A stretch of DNA of 9,033 nt. Source: Sporomusaceae bacterium UBA1887 (GTDB taxonomy: Bacteria; Bacillota; Negativicutes; Sporomusales; DSM-15969). Position 1 is the stretch's first letter. The number at the start of each line of letters is the position of its first letter. Location: assembly GCA_002337925.1 (NCBI GenBank), contig DDHB01000060.1:39418-48450 (forward strand), written 5' to 3'. Of the stretch, positions 1 to 6,055 are shown one piece after another. The notes beneath the pieces are model-generated. The model did not search any database. It saw only the letters and a program-made list of their open reading frames with translations, and had not been told where the DNA came from. The position numbers were made by a program, and so were the translations under genes.

Positions 1-111
1 TATATGAGATGTATTAAGTAAAAATTGTTGATTAAGCACTTATGCTTACCCCCTCTGATCCTTATTTTGAATTAAATCCATTATAACGGTGGGGCCGATT
101 ACCAACAATTG

Positions 112-120
112 TGTTATATT
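112..120 (+). promoter_or_regulatory. Extended -10 promoter of the MocR-type regulator gene
   Basis: The bases TGTTATATT form an extended -10 element (TG, one base, then TATATT). No good -35 hexamer lies 16-18 bp upstream, which is common for extended -10 promoters. The predicted start is near 127, inside the palindrome at 122-141, giving a leader of about 30 nt. The upstream stretch 1-111 is AT-rich, holds a small inverted repeat (TAAGCA-CTTA-TGCTTA, 33-48) and shows no gene; it may include the promoter of a gene beyond the left edge. Confidence 0.5.
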
Positions 121-121
121 G

Positions 122-141
122 AAACTGTATCGATACAGTTT
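122..141. promoter_or_regulatory. Perfect 20-bp palindromic operator candidate
   Basis: AAACTGTATCGATACAGTTT is a perfect palindrome with no spacer. It sits directly after the extended -10 and just before the Shine-Dalgarno of the MocR-type gene, so a bound dimer would cover the transcription start. GntR-fold regulators commonly bind such short palindromes, so autorepression by the downstream gene product is the simplest reading. That the MocR protein itself is the ligand is inference. Confidence 0.65.
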
Positions 142-155
142 GGGAGTTGAATGTG

Positions 156-1520
156 ATGAAGCCAGCATACGAGCAGATTGCTGATGATATCGAGAGAGAG
201 ATCCGGGAGGGAAGATTTCGATCGGGTGAAAGATTGCCATCTATTCGTGAAGTATGCGTCACCTATCGGGTTAGTAAAAATACAGCGGTGAATGCATATG
301 ATATTTTAAAGAGCAAACACTTAGTTTATTCTATTCCTCAGAGTGGGTGCTATATTTTGGAGCAGCGTCTCAAGGTAGAGCGACCGAGCGCTACGGTAAT
401 TGACTTTTCACGTGGGAATCCATTACTCGGGAATGTTTATACGCCCGATTTAAAACACTGTCTTGATAGGGCCATTGACATATGCAATACCAATAGCTCT
501 GATTGGCATGAACTATATGGTGTTCCTTCTTTAAGAAAGTTATTGCCCAAATATCTGGCAGATTTTCAAGTGTTCACTACTCCTGAAAATATCTTTGTTA
601 ATCTTGGAGTTCAGCAAGCTCTTAATATATTACATAACATGTCTTTTCCAAATAAAAAGGACGTTATTTTGATTGAGCAACCTACATACAGGTATTATAG
701 TAATTATCTGAAAAGCAATGGTGCCAAAATTCTTGGTATCCCGCGAGAGCAAGCTGGAATTGATATAAATCTTCTTGAAGATCTTTTCAAAAAAGAGAAA
801 ATTAAATTTTTCTACACAGTACCTAACAGCCATAACCCACTAGGTACTTGCTACTCTAAAGCGCAACGTAAAGCCATTGCACAATTGGCAGAAAAATATG
901 ATGTATATGTTGTAGAGGATGATTATTTTGGGGATGTCCTATTTGGTGACCATGGAGATCCTATCTACTCTTATGGAGATTTTAAGCATCATATTTACTT
1001 AAAAAGTTTTATTAAGATAATACCCTGGATTAGGATCGGCATAAGTGTCATTCCAACGCATCTATTACCACTATTTACTGAACAAGTGCGCTACTCCTAC
1101 TACAATTCTTATTTTTCTCCGTCTCTGGTATCGCAGTCAACTTTAGAAATCTATATACGCAGCAATTTATTACATAAGCATGTTGTATCTCTAAAAAAGG
1201 AATTAGCTTTGAGAATTGAATGCTTAAAAACACATTTTGCAGATGCAGCAAAATATGGTGCAGCATGGGTAGGAGGTGAGAGTGGCTTTTATTGCTATTT
1301 GATGCTGCCTGACTATATAAATGAGATACAGTTTGTGGAGAATTTAAAAAGGAGAGGGATTTTAGTTACTCCTGGTGCCGAGTGCTTTTTTAATGAGCAG
1401 TATTATAAAAAGGGCATACGTATTAGCGTGGCGCGAACAAATGTGAGTGAAATCAATAGAGGCATTCTAGAAATATATAAGGAGCTTAGTAGGCATAGCA
1501 GTAAAAATAATCACGATTAG
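156..1520 (+). CDS. MocR/GntR-family transcriptional regulator with aminotransferase-like domain
   Basis: This 454-residue protein has an N-terminal GntR winged helix (about 1-70: AYEQIADDIEREI, then GERLPSIREVCVTYRVSKNT) joined by a short linker to a fold-type I aminotransferase domain (about 80-450). PLP-site landmarks are retained: NSHNPLG (224-230), EDDY (254-257), Lys287 in LKSFIK as the likely Schiff-base lysine, the following IRIG, and a C-terminal Arg in IRISVART. It is probably a PLP- or amino-compound-responsive DNA-binding regulator rather than an enzyme; the effector is unknown. ATG 156 is preferred because GGGAG (142-146) lies 9 nt upstream, whereas the in-frame TTG 147 abuts it and GTG 153 is only 6 nt away. 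The gene looks more AT-rich than wrbA and ttdAB. With no terminator after it, read-through into wrbA is possible. Confidence 0.9.
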   Translation: MKPAYEQIADDIEREIREGRFRSGERLPSIREVCVTYRVSKNTAVNAYDILKSKHLVYSIPQSGCYILEQRLKVERPSATVIDFSRGNPLLGNVYTPDLKHCLDRAIDICNTNSSDWHELYGVPSLRKLLPKYLADFQVFTTPENIFVNLGVQQALNILHNMSFPNKKDVILIEQPTYRYYSNYLKSNGAKILGIPREQAGIDINLLEDLFKKEKIKFFYTVPNSHNPLGTCYSKAQRKAIAQLAEKYDVYVVEDDYFGDVLFGDHGDPIYSYGDFKHHIYLKSFIKIIPWIRIGISVIPTHLLPLFTEQVRYSYYNSYFSPSLVSQSTLEIYIRSNLLHKHVVSLKKELALRIECLKTHFADAAKYGAAWVGGESGFYCYLMLPDYINEIQFVENLKRRGILVTPGAECFFNEQYYKKGIRISVARTNVSEINRGILEIYKELSRHSSKNNHD

Positions 1521-1572
1521 TCTCCCTGACGCTTTAGGTCATATATAAAATATTGCTTTGAGGAGGGAAGAA

Positions 1573-1626
1573 ATGGTTATAAGTAGAATAGGGAGGATAA
1601 TGTATTTGTACATATCTCAGCTGTAA
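1573..1626 (+). CDS. Possible 17-residue leader or small ORF
   Basis: A short ORF, MVISRIGRIMYLYISQL, follows a strong Shine-Dalgarno (GAGGAGGG, ending 5 nt before its ATG). Its TAA stop (1624-1626) overlaps the AAGGAGGG used by wrbA, so its translation could be coupled to, or interfere with, wrbA initiation. The sequence is hydrophobic and basic and I recognise no family. The purine-rich stretch could equally be chance, so it is listed mainly because the ribosome binding site is unusually good for a 17-codon frame. Confidence 0.22.
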   Translation: MVISRIGRIMYLYISQL

Positions 1627-1640
1627 GGAGGGTGTAAGTT

Positions 1641-2252
1641 ATGAAAGTGTTGATTGTCTACTATTCCATGTATGGACATGTTCATCAGATGGCGGAAGCG
1701 ATTGCTGCAGGTGTGAGGGAAGAGGCTGGTGCTGAGGCTGTTTTACGCAGGGTCCCCGAAACGCTGCCTGTGGAAGTTCTTGAAAAAATGGGAGCAATTG
1801 AAGCACAGAAAGCCTTTGCTCACATCCCTGTTTGCACAGTAGAAGAGTTAGTTTCGGCGGATGCAATTATCTTTGGTACGCCTACCCGCTTTGGCAATAT
1901 GTGCGGTCAGATGAGACAGTTTTTGGATGCAACCGGCCAATTATGGGCTAAAGGAGCACTTGTCGGTAAAGTAGGAAGTGTATTTGCCAGTACCGCTACT
2001 CAGCATGGTGGGCAAGAATCTACTTTACTTAGTTTTCATATAACGCTCTTGCATCACGGAATGCTGATTGCCGGCTTGCCCTACACCTATCCGGGCCAGT
2101 CCACCATTGATGAAATGACAGGCGGATCGCCCTATGGTGCAACTACAATTGCCGGTGGACAGGGGCAGCGGCAGCCCAGTGAAAATGAACTGGCAGGTGC
2201 CCGCTTCCAAGGGAAATATGTTGCCGGAATTGCTGCCAAGTTGAAAAAGTAA
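1641..2252 (+). CDS. wrbA: NAD(P)H:quinone oxidoreductase, WrbA type (type IV flavoprotein)
   Basis: The 203-residue protein has the usual WrbA length and a flavodoxin-like fold. FMN phosphate-loop residues are in YYSMYGHVHQMA (7-18), followed by GTPTRFGNM (79-87) and STATQHGGQE (117-126). The family hallmark GGSPYGATTIAGG (161-173) and the ending ELAGARFQGKYVAGIA are present. WrbA enzymes are soluble FMN tetramers that reduce quinones by two electrons using NAD(P)H, avoiding semiquinone formation, and act in oxidative and electrophile stress. The start ATG has AAGGAGGG 8 nt upstream. It lies 120 bp after the MocR-type gene on the same strand and is followed by a terminator; whether MocR controls it is unknown. 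Confidence 0.95.
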   Translation: MKVLIVYYSMYGHVHQMAEAIAAGVREEAGAEAVLRRVPETLPVEVLEKMGAIEAQKAFAHIPVCTVEELVSADAIIFGTPTRFGNMCGQMRQFLDATGQLWAKGALVGKVGSVFASTATQHGGQESTLLSFHITLLHHGMLIAGLPYTYPGQSTIDEMTGGSPYGATTIAGGQGQRQPSENELAGARFQGKYVAGIAAKLKK

Positions 2253-2267
2253 GATAGAAAATATAGG

Positions 2268-2300
2268 AGCCGGATTTAGCGTAAGCTAAATCCGGCTTTT
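2268..2300 (+). terminator. Rho-independent terminator after wrbA
   Basis: A perfect 13-bp stem (AGCCGGATTTAGC / GCTAAATCCGGCT) closes a GTAA tetraloop and runs into TTTT. It starts 15 nt after the wrbA stop. The minus-strand spore-surface gene ends at 2318, so the same stem may also stop transcription from the right, although its T tract in that direction is poor. Confidence 0.9.
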
Positions 2301-2317
2301 GGGTTTCCTCACACCGA

Positions 2318-3307
2318 TTATACAGTGACATTATCTGCAGCAATCTTATTCACAATAGACGGTTTACTGCTGGAACCGGATAAGTCGGGAGCTGCCGTAA
2401 TTATTCTTGCTATTTTGCTGACAGACACAAAAATTGGGGTGTTTCCGCCTGCATCGGATAGCACAAGAATTCCATATTCGTTCTGATAAACTTCTCCGCT
2501 GGCTTGAACAGTTACTCCCATTTGAATAATAACCTCAGTAGGGATGGGCAGATAATCATGAATGGCTGCAATCAGGTCGGTATCACAGCCCTTGGGCAGC
2601 GGTGAGGGGGGAGCGAGATAGGTGATAGAGGGATCATATACGGTAGCTTCACCGGTATAAATGCCGCAAATTGCTGCAATTGGTATCGCTTCCGATTGTC
2701 CGAGGCTGTCGGTTAGAATGAACAGGCCTGCACCATCGGCATCCGGTGAAGTATAAAGTGAGGTTGCGGTGCCTGTTACCACATTGGCGTTGGTTGTGAA
2801 GACAGACATAACGCTAGCCGGATATAAGGTAATTAACTGTTCGATAACATGTGTCAACTGAGCGTAACTGAAGCAAAGACTGGAATCACTTAAATCGCCT
2901 GGCGGTTCATCTTTAAATAAGGTAAGGCCTGCTTTTGTATGAACCAGTGAGGAAAAGGTAATATCGCCCGAAGTCGAATTTACCAGCGAAATAGTGGCAG
3001 GTGTGGAAGTGATATTAATAACTCCTGCTCCGCTGAATGGCCCGATCTTATTGGGTGAATTGCTCTGGATAGAGGCTCCCAGTGACGAAGAAAGAGCGAA
3101 CCCAGGGCCTGCCGAGGCAATAGCCGCTTGTGTGACGGCCCACCAATTAATGACGTACCGGCCAGGTTCATTGATTGTGATAATACCTGTGAGGGGCGCA
3201 TAACTAATATTTCCTGTTGTAAATAAGACGGTGTTAAAAACAACACTGGCGGATGCTGCTACTACTCCGGACGTTGAGCGTTCTAACTGTAAGGCTACTG
3301 TTCCCAC
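2318..3307 (-). CDS. BclA C-terminal-domain spore-surface protein with two-module C-terminal half
   Basis: The 329-residue product starts with a domain that matches the C-terminal cap of Bacillus exosporium protein BclA (about 1-130). Landmarks are VALQLERS, SVVFNTVLFTTGNISYAPLTG, PGRYVINWWAVTQ, FALSSSLG, NSPNKIG and TISLVNSTSG. In BclA this jelly-roll cap trimerises and follows a collagen-like Gly-X-Y region; no Gly-X-Y repeat is present here. Residues 149-218 and 243-305 look like divergent copies of one module (helix, Pro, Val-rich strand, G-I-L-x-D, then IPIAAI or VSVSKIARI). There is no signal peptide, fitting spore coat or exosporium assembly from the mother cell. The GTG start is chosen because GGAGG (3314-3318) lies 6 nt upstream; an ATG 16 codons earlier lacks such a site. 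I see no convincing sporulation sigma-factor promoter. A spore location is inferred from the domain. Confidence 0.8.
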   Translation of the reverse strand: MGTVALQLERSTSGVVAASASVVFNTVLFTTGNISYAPLTGIITINEPGRYVINWWAVTQAAIASAGPGFALSSSLGASIQSNSPNKIGPFSGAGVINITSTPATISLVNSTSGDITFSSLVHTKAGLTLFKDEPPGDLSDSSLCFSYAQLTHVIEQLITLYPASVMSVFTTNANVVTGTATSLYTSPDADGAGLFILTDSLGQSEAIPIAAICGIYTGEATVYDPSITYLAPPSPLPKGCDTDLIAAIHDYLPIPTEVIIQMGVTVQASGEVYQNEYGILVLSDAGGNTPIFVSVSKIARIITAAPDLSGSSSKPSIVNKIAADNVTV

Positions 3308-3313
3308 TTTATT

Positions 3314-3318
3314 CCTCC
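3314..3318 (-). promoter_or_regulatory. Ribosome binding site fixing the GTG start of the spore-surface gene
   Basis: On the minus strand GGAGG is followed by AATAAA and GTG. This 6-nt spacing supports GTG at 3307 as the start and argues against the longer frame beginning at 3355. Confidence 0.8.
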
Positions 3319-3373
3319 GTTCTGTATAAAAATACTTATCTATTTTTATGCACATAAGTCTTGTTAAATGAAT

Positions 3374-3412
3374 AAAGCTCCGGCTGAATTGCTATAATTC
3401 GGCCGGAGCTTT
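3374..3412 (-). terminator. Terminator after the LysR-family gene
   Basis: A 17-bp stem with one G-T wobble (arms 3374-3390 and 3396-3412) closes a 5-nt loop. It lies 7 nt beyond the LysR stop codon. In the minus direction the stem ends in CTTTATT; in the plus direction it ends in CTTTTTATT, so it could act both ways. It separates the LysR transcript from the spore-surface gene read in the same direction. Confidence 0.8.
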
Positions 3413-3418
3413 TTATTA

Positions 3419-4306
3419 CTAGATTGCACTGGGAGGGCAAATGATTTCGGTTATAAACTTAATAAACGCTTGTGCAGCCTTAGAAAGATACTTATCTTTT
3501 TTCCAGGCTAGTCCGAATTGCAGATGGAGCGGGCTGATAAGCGGAACGGCTGCGAAATCATTATTTTGGCGTGCTACTGCCCGGATGAGAAACGAGATAC
3601 CAACTCCTTTTATGACCAGACCCAATATGGTTTCGATTTGGTCGGAGGATAGCAGTATATTGGGCATAAAGCCGTGACGTTTGCATTCTTCAAGAATGAT
3701 CTGCCGGTTGTAGGCGCCTTCTTTGAATAAAATGAATGGTTCATTCTGTAAATCTTGTATGTTGATGACAGGGCTGCCTGCCATAGGGTGCGTTAACGGC
3801 AGGCAAGCAACAATTTCCTCAGTTGTTATCGGTAAAGTCTCAAGTAAAAGGGAAGGCTGGTATAGATTGACAATAGCCAGATCAAGTTCGCCCCTTTCAA
3901 GCAGCTGGCGAAGAGCAGAAGAGCTTTCTTCGATAATGGAAAGCTGCAATTGAGGATACAGCGATGTGAACTCAGCCAGTATTTCCGGAAAGAGAAAGGA
4001 GCCGATCATTGGCGGTACGCCAAAGCGAATCGTACCTTTTTGCAGCTGGCGGTATTTTTGAATTTCAGCAGTTGCATCCTGCAGTCGGTTTAGAATGTCT
4101 AAAACGCTTTGCAAAAATACTTGTCCTTCTGCCGTGAGGGAGAGCTGCTTTTGGCTGCGGTCGAATAATTGTATATCTAAGCTGTCTTCTAACTTCTGGA
4201 TCGCTAATGTAACTGTTGATTGTGAGACATGGAGCTGTTCAGCTGCTCTTGTAATGCTATGAAGCTTGCTGACCATTTGAAAATATTCGAGTTGCCGTAA
4301 ATCCAT
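3419..4306 (-). CDS. LysR-family transcriptional regulator, likely activator of the transporter-ttdAB operon
   Basis: The 295-residue protein is a full-length LysR regulator. The winged helix-turn-helix spans about residues 1-60 (LRQLEYFQMVSKLHSITRAA, then EQLHVSQSTVTLAIQKLE and LFDRS), followed by a linker helix and a periplasmic-binding-protein-like effector domain from about 92 (GTIRFGVPP, ELDLAIVN, GVGISFLI). GGAGG lies 6 nt before its ATG. It is transcribed away from the transporter-ttdA-ttdB operon, the usual arrangement for a LysR regulator and its target, and matches the position of ttdR in Escherichia coli. The likely effector is the transported acid, tartrate or a related dicarboxylate. 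Orthology to TtdR is not shown, so no symbol is given. Confidence 0.92.
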   Translation of the reverse strand: MDLRQLEYFQMVSKLHSITRAAEQLHVSQSTVTLAIQKLEDSLDIQLFDRSQKQLSLTAEGQVFLQSVLDILNRLQDATAEIQKYRQLQKGTIRFGVPPMIGSFLFPEILAEFTSLYPQLQLSIIEESSSALRQLLERGELDLAIVNLYQPSLLLETLPITTEEIVACLPLTHPMAGSPVINIQDLQNEPFILFKEGAYNRQIILEECKRHGFMPNILLSSDQIETILGLVIKGVGISFLIRAVARQNNDFAAVPLISPLHLQFGLAWKKDKYLSKAAQAFIKFITEIICPPSAI

Positions 4307-4332
4307 ATGCTACCTCCGGCTTAAATTATCTG

Positions 4333-4349
4333 AATTGAAGAAATCAATT
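4333..4349. promoter_or_regulatory. LysR-box palindrome (T-N11-A) between divergent promoters
   Basis: AATTGA-AGAAA-TCAATT is a 6-5-6 inverted repeat and contains the LysR-type T-N11-A signature (TTGAAGAAATCAA). It overlaps the -10 and start region of the LysR gene, which fits autorepression. Its centre (4341) is about 69 bp before the predicted transporter start, close to the -65 position typical of LysR recognition sites at activated promoters. Confidence 0.7.
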
Positions 4350-4355
4350 ATATCA
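4347..4355 (-). promoter_or_regulatory. Extended -10 promoter of the LysR-family gene
   Basis: The minus strand reads TGATATAAT, a perfect extended -10 element, with no recognisable -35. Initiation would be near 4340, within the LysR-box palindrome, leaving a leader of about 34 nt. Confidence 0.6.
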
Positions 4356-4374
4356 TTGTGAATATATATTTTTC

Positions 4375-4403
4375 TTTACTGACACCAACCATTACACTAT
4401 AAA
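4375..4403 (+). promoter_or_regulatory. Promoter of the transporter-ttdA-ttdB operon
   Basis: TTTACT (4375-4380) and TATAAA (4398-4403) are separated by exactly 17 bp. The imperfect -35 fits a promoter needing an activator, and the LysR box lies at the expected upstream distance. Initiation near 4410 would give a leader of about 220 nt. A weaker alternative, TTGAGC (4581-4586) and AATATT (4604-4609), also 17 bp apart, would give a leader of only about 20 nt. Confidence 0.55.
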
Positions 4404-4434
4404 AGAGACGAGATACAGGTTAACGGCAGCGCAC

Positions 4435-4447
4435 TGCAAGTCTTGCA
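4435..4447. repeat. Short palindrome TGCAAG-T-CTTGCA in the transporter leader
   Basis: This 6-1-6 perfect inverted repeat lies about 25 nt after the predicted transcription start. With a 1-nt centre it cannot form a normal full RNA hairpin, so a DNA-binding site for a second regulator is the more natural reading. No specific protein can be assigned. Confidence 0.4.
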
Positions 4448-4502
4448 AATTGCCTGAGTCGCATCTTTTAACGGAAGTATAGCAGGTGAAGACAGATGGG
4501 GT

Positions 4503-4565
4503 CAAGAGTGCGTTAGAAACCAAACGGCGCCGTAAGCGGTTTCTGACGAGGATTAGCACTGCTTG
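4503..4565 (+). promoter_or_regulatory. Nested stem structure in the transporter 5' leader
   Basis: An inner stem pairs GTTAGAAACC (4512-4521) with GGTTTCTGAC (4538-4547), with one G-U pair. Its 16-nt loop contains the self-complementary ACGGCGCCGT. An outer stem pairs CAAGAGTGC (4503-4511) with GCACTGCTTG (4556-4565), with one bulged base. GCACTGC also occurs upstream at 4431-4437, so AGTGC has two possible partners. No run of U follows, so it is not an intrinsic terminator, and I do not recognise a known riboswitch class. Confidence 0.45.
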
Positions 4566-4633
4566 TCAACATGCGAATCATTGAGCTTGCTATCCGTATA
4601 CTGAATATTTAGAAATAGTGAGGAGGCCCATTG

Positions 4634-5995
4634 ATGTTAACGATATTAGCCTATGCGATGATTATCGCCTTCTTAATACTTCTGACAAAAAAGAAACTAA
4701 CTGTGTTTTCCGCTCTTATTCTCGTACCGGCTATTTTTGGTGTTGTTTCCTGTATCATTCTGGACAAAGAATTATTAGATATCTTTGTCTGGATAAAAAA
4801 TGGTGTTTTTTACAGTGTTAATCCGACAACGAAAGCAGTAAAAATGGGAGTTATTTCCGGGGCCAGCTTAATTTTGTTTGCCGTATTGTATTTTGGCGTC
4901 ATGCTAAAAGCCGGTCTGTTTGATCCACTTTGCATTTATTTCATCAAAAAAGCAAAAGGTGATCCACTGAAAATAACAATGGCTACAGTTATGGTAGCTA
5001 GCATGGTTACACTAGACGGTGACACCACAACAACCATTGTTGTGTGTACGGCTGCTTTTTTAACGCTCTATAAACGAATGAATATGAAGTTATCTTATCT
5101 CGCAATCCTGATTACTATGCCTATCGGCATTTTCAACCAGCTGCCCTGGGGAGGCCCGTTAGTTGCCTCTGCTACGGCGCTGAATGTGGATATGAGCGCT
5201 TTGTTCAGACAAATTCTCCCGGGGATGCTGGTTGCAGAAGTGTATACGATCTTTGCCGCCTATCTGATTGGCAAGAAAGAACGGGCGAGATTGAACTATG
5301 ATCCTGCCCATGCAGAAAATATAACACCTGAGCATATTGAAGAAATGGTTGCTTCAGTGAAGAATTTCGAGCCTGATTTTAAACGTCCTAAGTTTTTTAT
5401 CTTTAATTTGGTGCTGACTGTTATTGTACTGGCCATGCTGATTGGTGATATGGCACATGGCGGTATTCTCTTCATGGTTGGTTCGGCTATCGCTCTTGCT
5501 GTCAACTATGGCGTGGACGAGCAAATGGAATTGATGAGAAATTGCGCATCAGATGTATTAATCCCGGCATTAGCGACCTTTGCAGCAGGAGCTTTTACCG
5601 GAATACTGGGGAGCAGCGGGATGTCCAAGGCAATTGCCGATAGTATTATCAGCATTATCCCCGCATCATTGGGAGTTCACATGGCCCCGATTTATGCAGT
5701 GATTGCAGCACCGGCCATTTGCTTTCTGCCTCAGGATGCATTCTACTTTGGAATTGCAGCAGTGATTTCACCAGTGGCAGCGCAGTTTGGTATTTCCAGT
5801 GAGCAAACTGCTGTGGCATCCATGGTAGGGCAAGCTTTCCGCCTGGCAAGTCCCGTTATTCCGGCGCTGTATCTATTAACAGAAAGAACAAATATGAACT
5901 TTGTTGAATACCAGAAGTTATTCTTTTCATGGACTTGGCCTGTATTGCTGATTTACCTGTTCATGCATTCCATTACAGGGGCAATGCCGTTTTAA
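4634..5995 (+). CDS. CitMHS-family (citrate-metal:H+ symporter type) carboxylate transporter
   Basis: The 453-residue protein is strongly hydrophobic, with about 11-12 predicted membrane segments and a hydrophilic loop around residues 213-252. TLDGDTTTTIVV (126-137) corresponds to the conserved DGDG-TT segment of CitMHS carriers such as Bacillus CitM and CitH; NQLPWGGP (168-175) and RLASPVIPALYLL (403-415) are other conserved re-entrant or pore segments. CitMHS proteins carry citrate complexed with a divalent metal together with protons. Because ttdA and ttdB follow, L-tartrate, possibly metal-bound, is the likely substrate here; citrate or another hydroxy acid cannot be excluded. ATG 4634 is preferred over TTG 4631 because AGGAGG (4621-4626) is then 7 nt away. 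It is the first gene of the operon, 60 bp before ttdA. Confidence 0.88.
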   Translation: MLTILAYAMIIAFLILLTKKKLTVFSALILVPAIFGVVSCIILDKELLDIFVWIKNGVFYSVNPTTKAVKMGVISGASLILFAVLYFGVMLKAGLFDPLCIYFIKKAKGDPLKITMATVMVASMVTLDGDTTTTIVVCTAAFLTLYKRMNMKLSYLAILITMPIGIFNQLPWGGPLVASATALNVDMSALFRQILPGMLVAEVYTIFAAYLIGKKERARLNYDPAHAENITPEHIEEMVASVKNFEPDFKRPKFFIFNLVLTVIVLAMLIGDMAHGGILFMVGSAIALAVNYGVDEQMELMRNCASDVLIPALATFAAGAFTGILGSSGMSKAIADSIISIIPASLGVHMAPIYAVIAAPAICFLPQDAFYFGIAAVISPVAAQFGISSEQTAVASMVGQAFRLASPVIPALYLLTERTNMNFVEYQKLFFSWTWPVLLIYLFMHSITGAMPF

Positions 5996-6009
5996 ACTGT
6001 GCTTTAAGC

Positions 6010-6032
6010 CTCGCTATTCTTAATAAGGCGAG
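6010..6032 (+). repeat. Imperfect hairpin between transporter and ttdA
   Basis: CTCGCTATT (6010-6018) can pair with AATA-AG-GCGAG (6022-6032), leaving a 3-nt loop and a 2-nt bulge. It has no T tract, so it is not a terminator; it could protect or process the mRNA between the genes. The pairing is modest and may be chance. Confidence 0.3.
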
Positions 6033-6055
6033 AGACAATATTAGGGGGCTTCGAT

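Larger units (their letters stand above)
4307..4633. other. Divergent regulatory intergenic region of the LysR/transporter pair
   Basis: This 327-bp gap contains no credible protein-coding gene. From left to right it holds the LysR ribosome binding site, a LysR-box palindrome, an extended -10 promoter for the LysR gene, a -35/-10 promoter for the transporter, a long transcribed leader with several inverted repeats, a possible second promoter and the transporter ribosome binding site. The parts are listed separately. Confidence 0.8.

Noticed and set aside
147..155. TTG 147 or GTG 153 as start of the MocR-type gene
   Set aside because: TTG directly abuts GGGAG and GTG is only 6 nt from it; ATG 156 has a better codon and a 9-nt spacing.
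2994..3203. 69-codon plus-strand open frame inside the spore-surface gene
   Set aside because: It is antisense to a well-supported gene, has no recognisable domain and follows the codon pattern of the opposite strand.
3308..3373. Sporulation sigma-factor promoter for the spore-surface gene
   Set aside because: CATAAAAATA on the minus strand resembles a sigma-E/K -10, but the downstream bases are out of register and no matching -35 is at the right distance.
4503..4565. Intrinsic terminator or attenuator in the transporter leader
   Set aside because: The stems are not followed by a run of T and the nearby sequence is mixed, so termination there is unlikely.
4410..4633. T-box or known metabolite riboswitch in the transporter leader
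   Set aside because: I see no T-box consensus, no terminator with a U tract and no recognisable conserved core of a known class.
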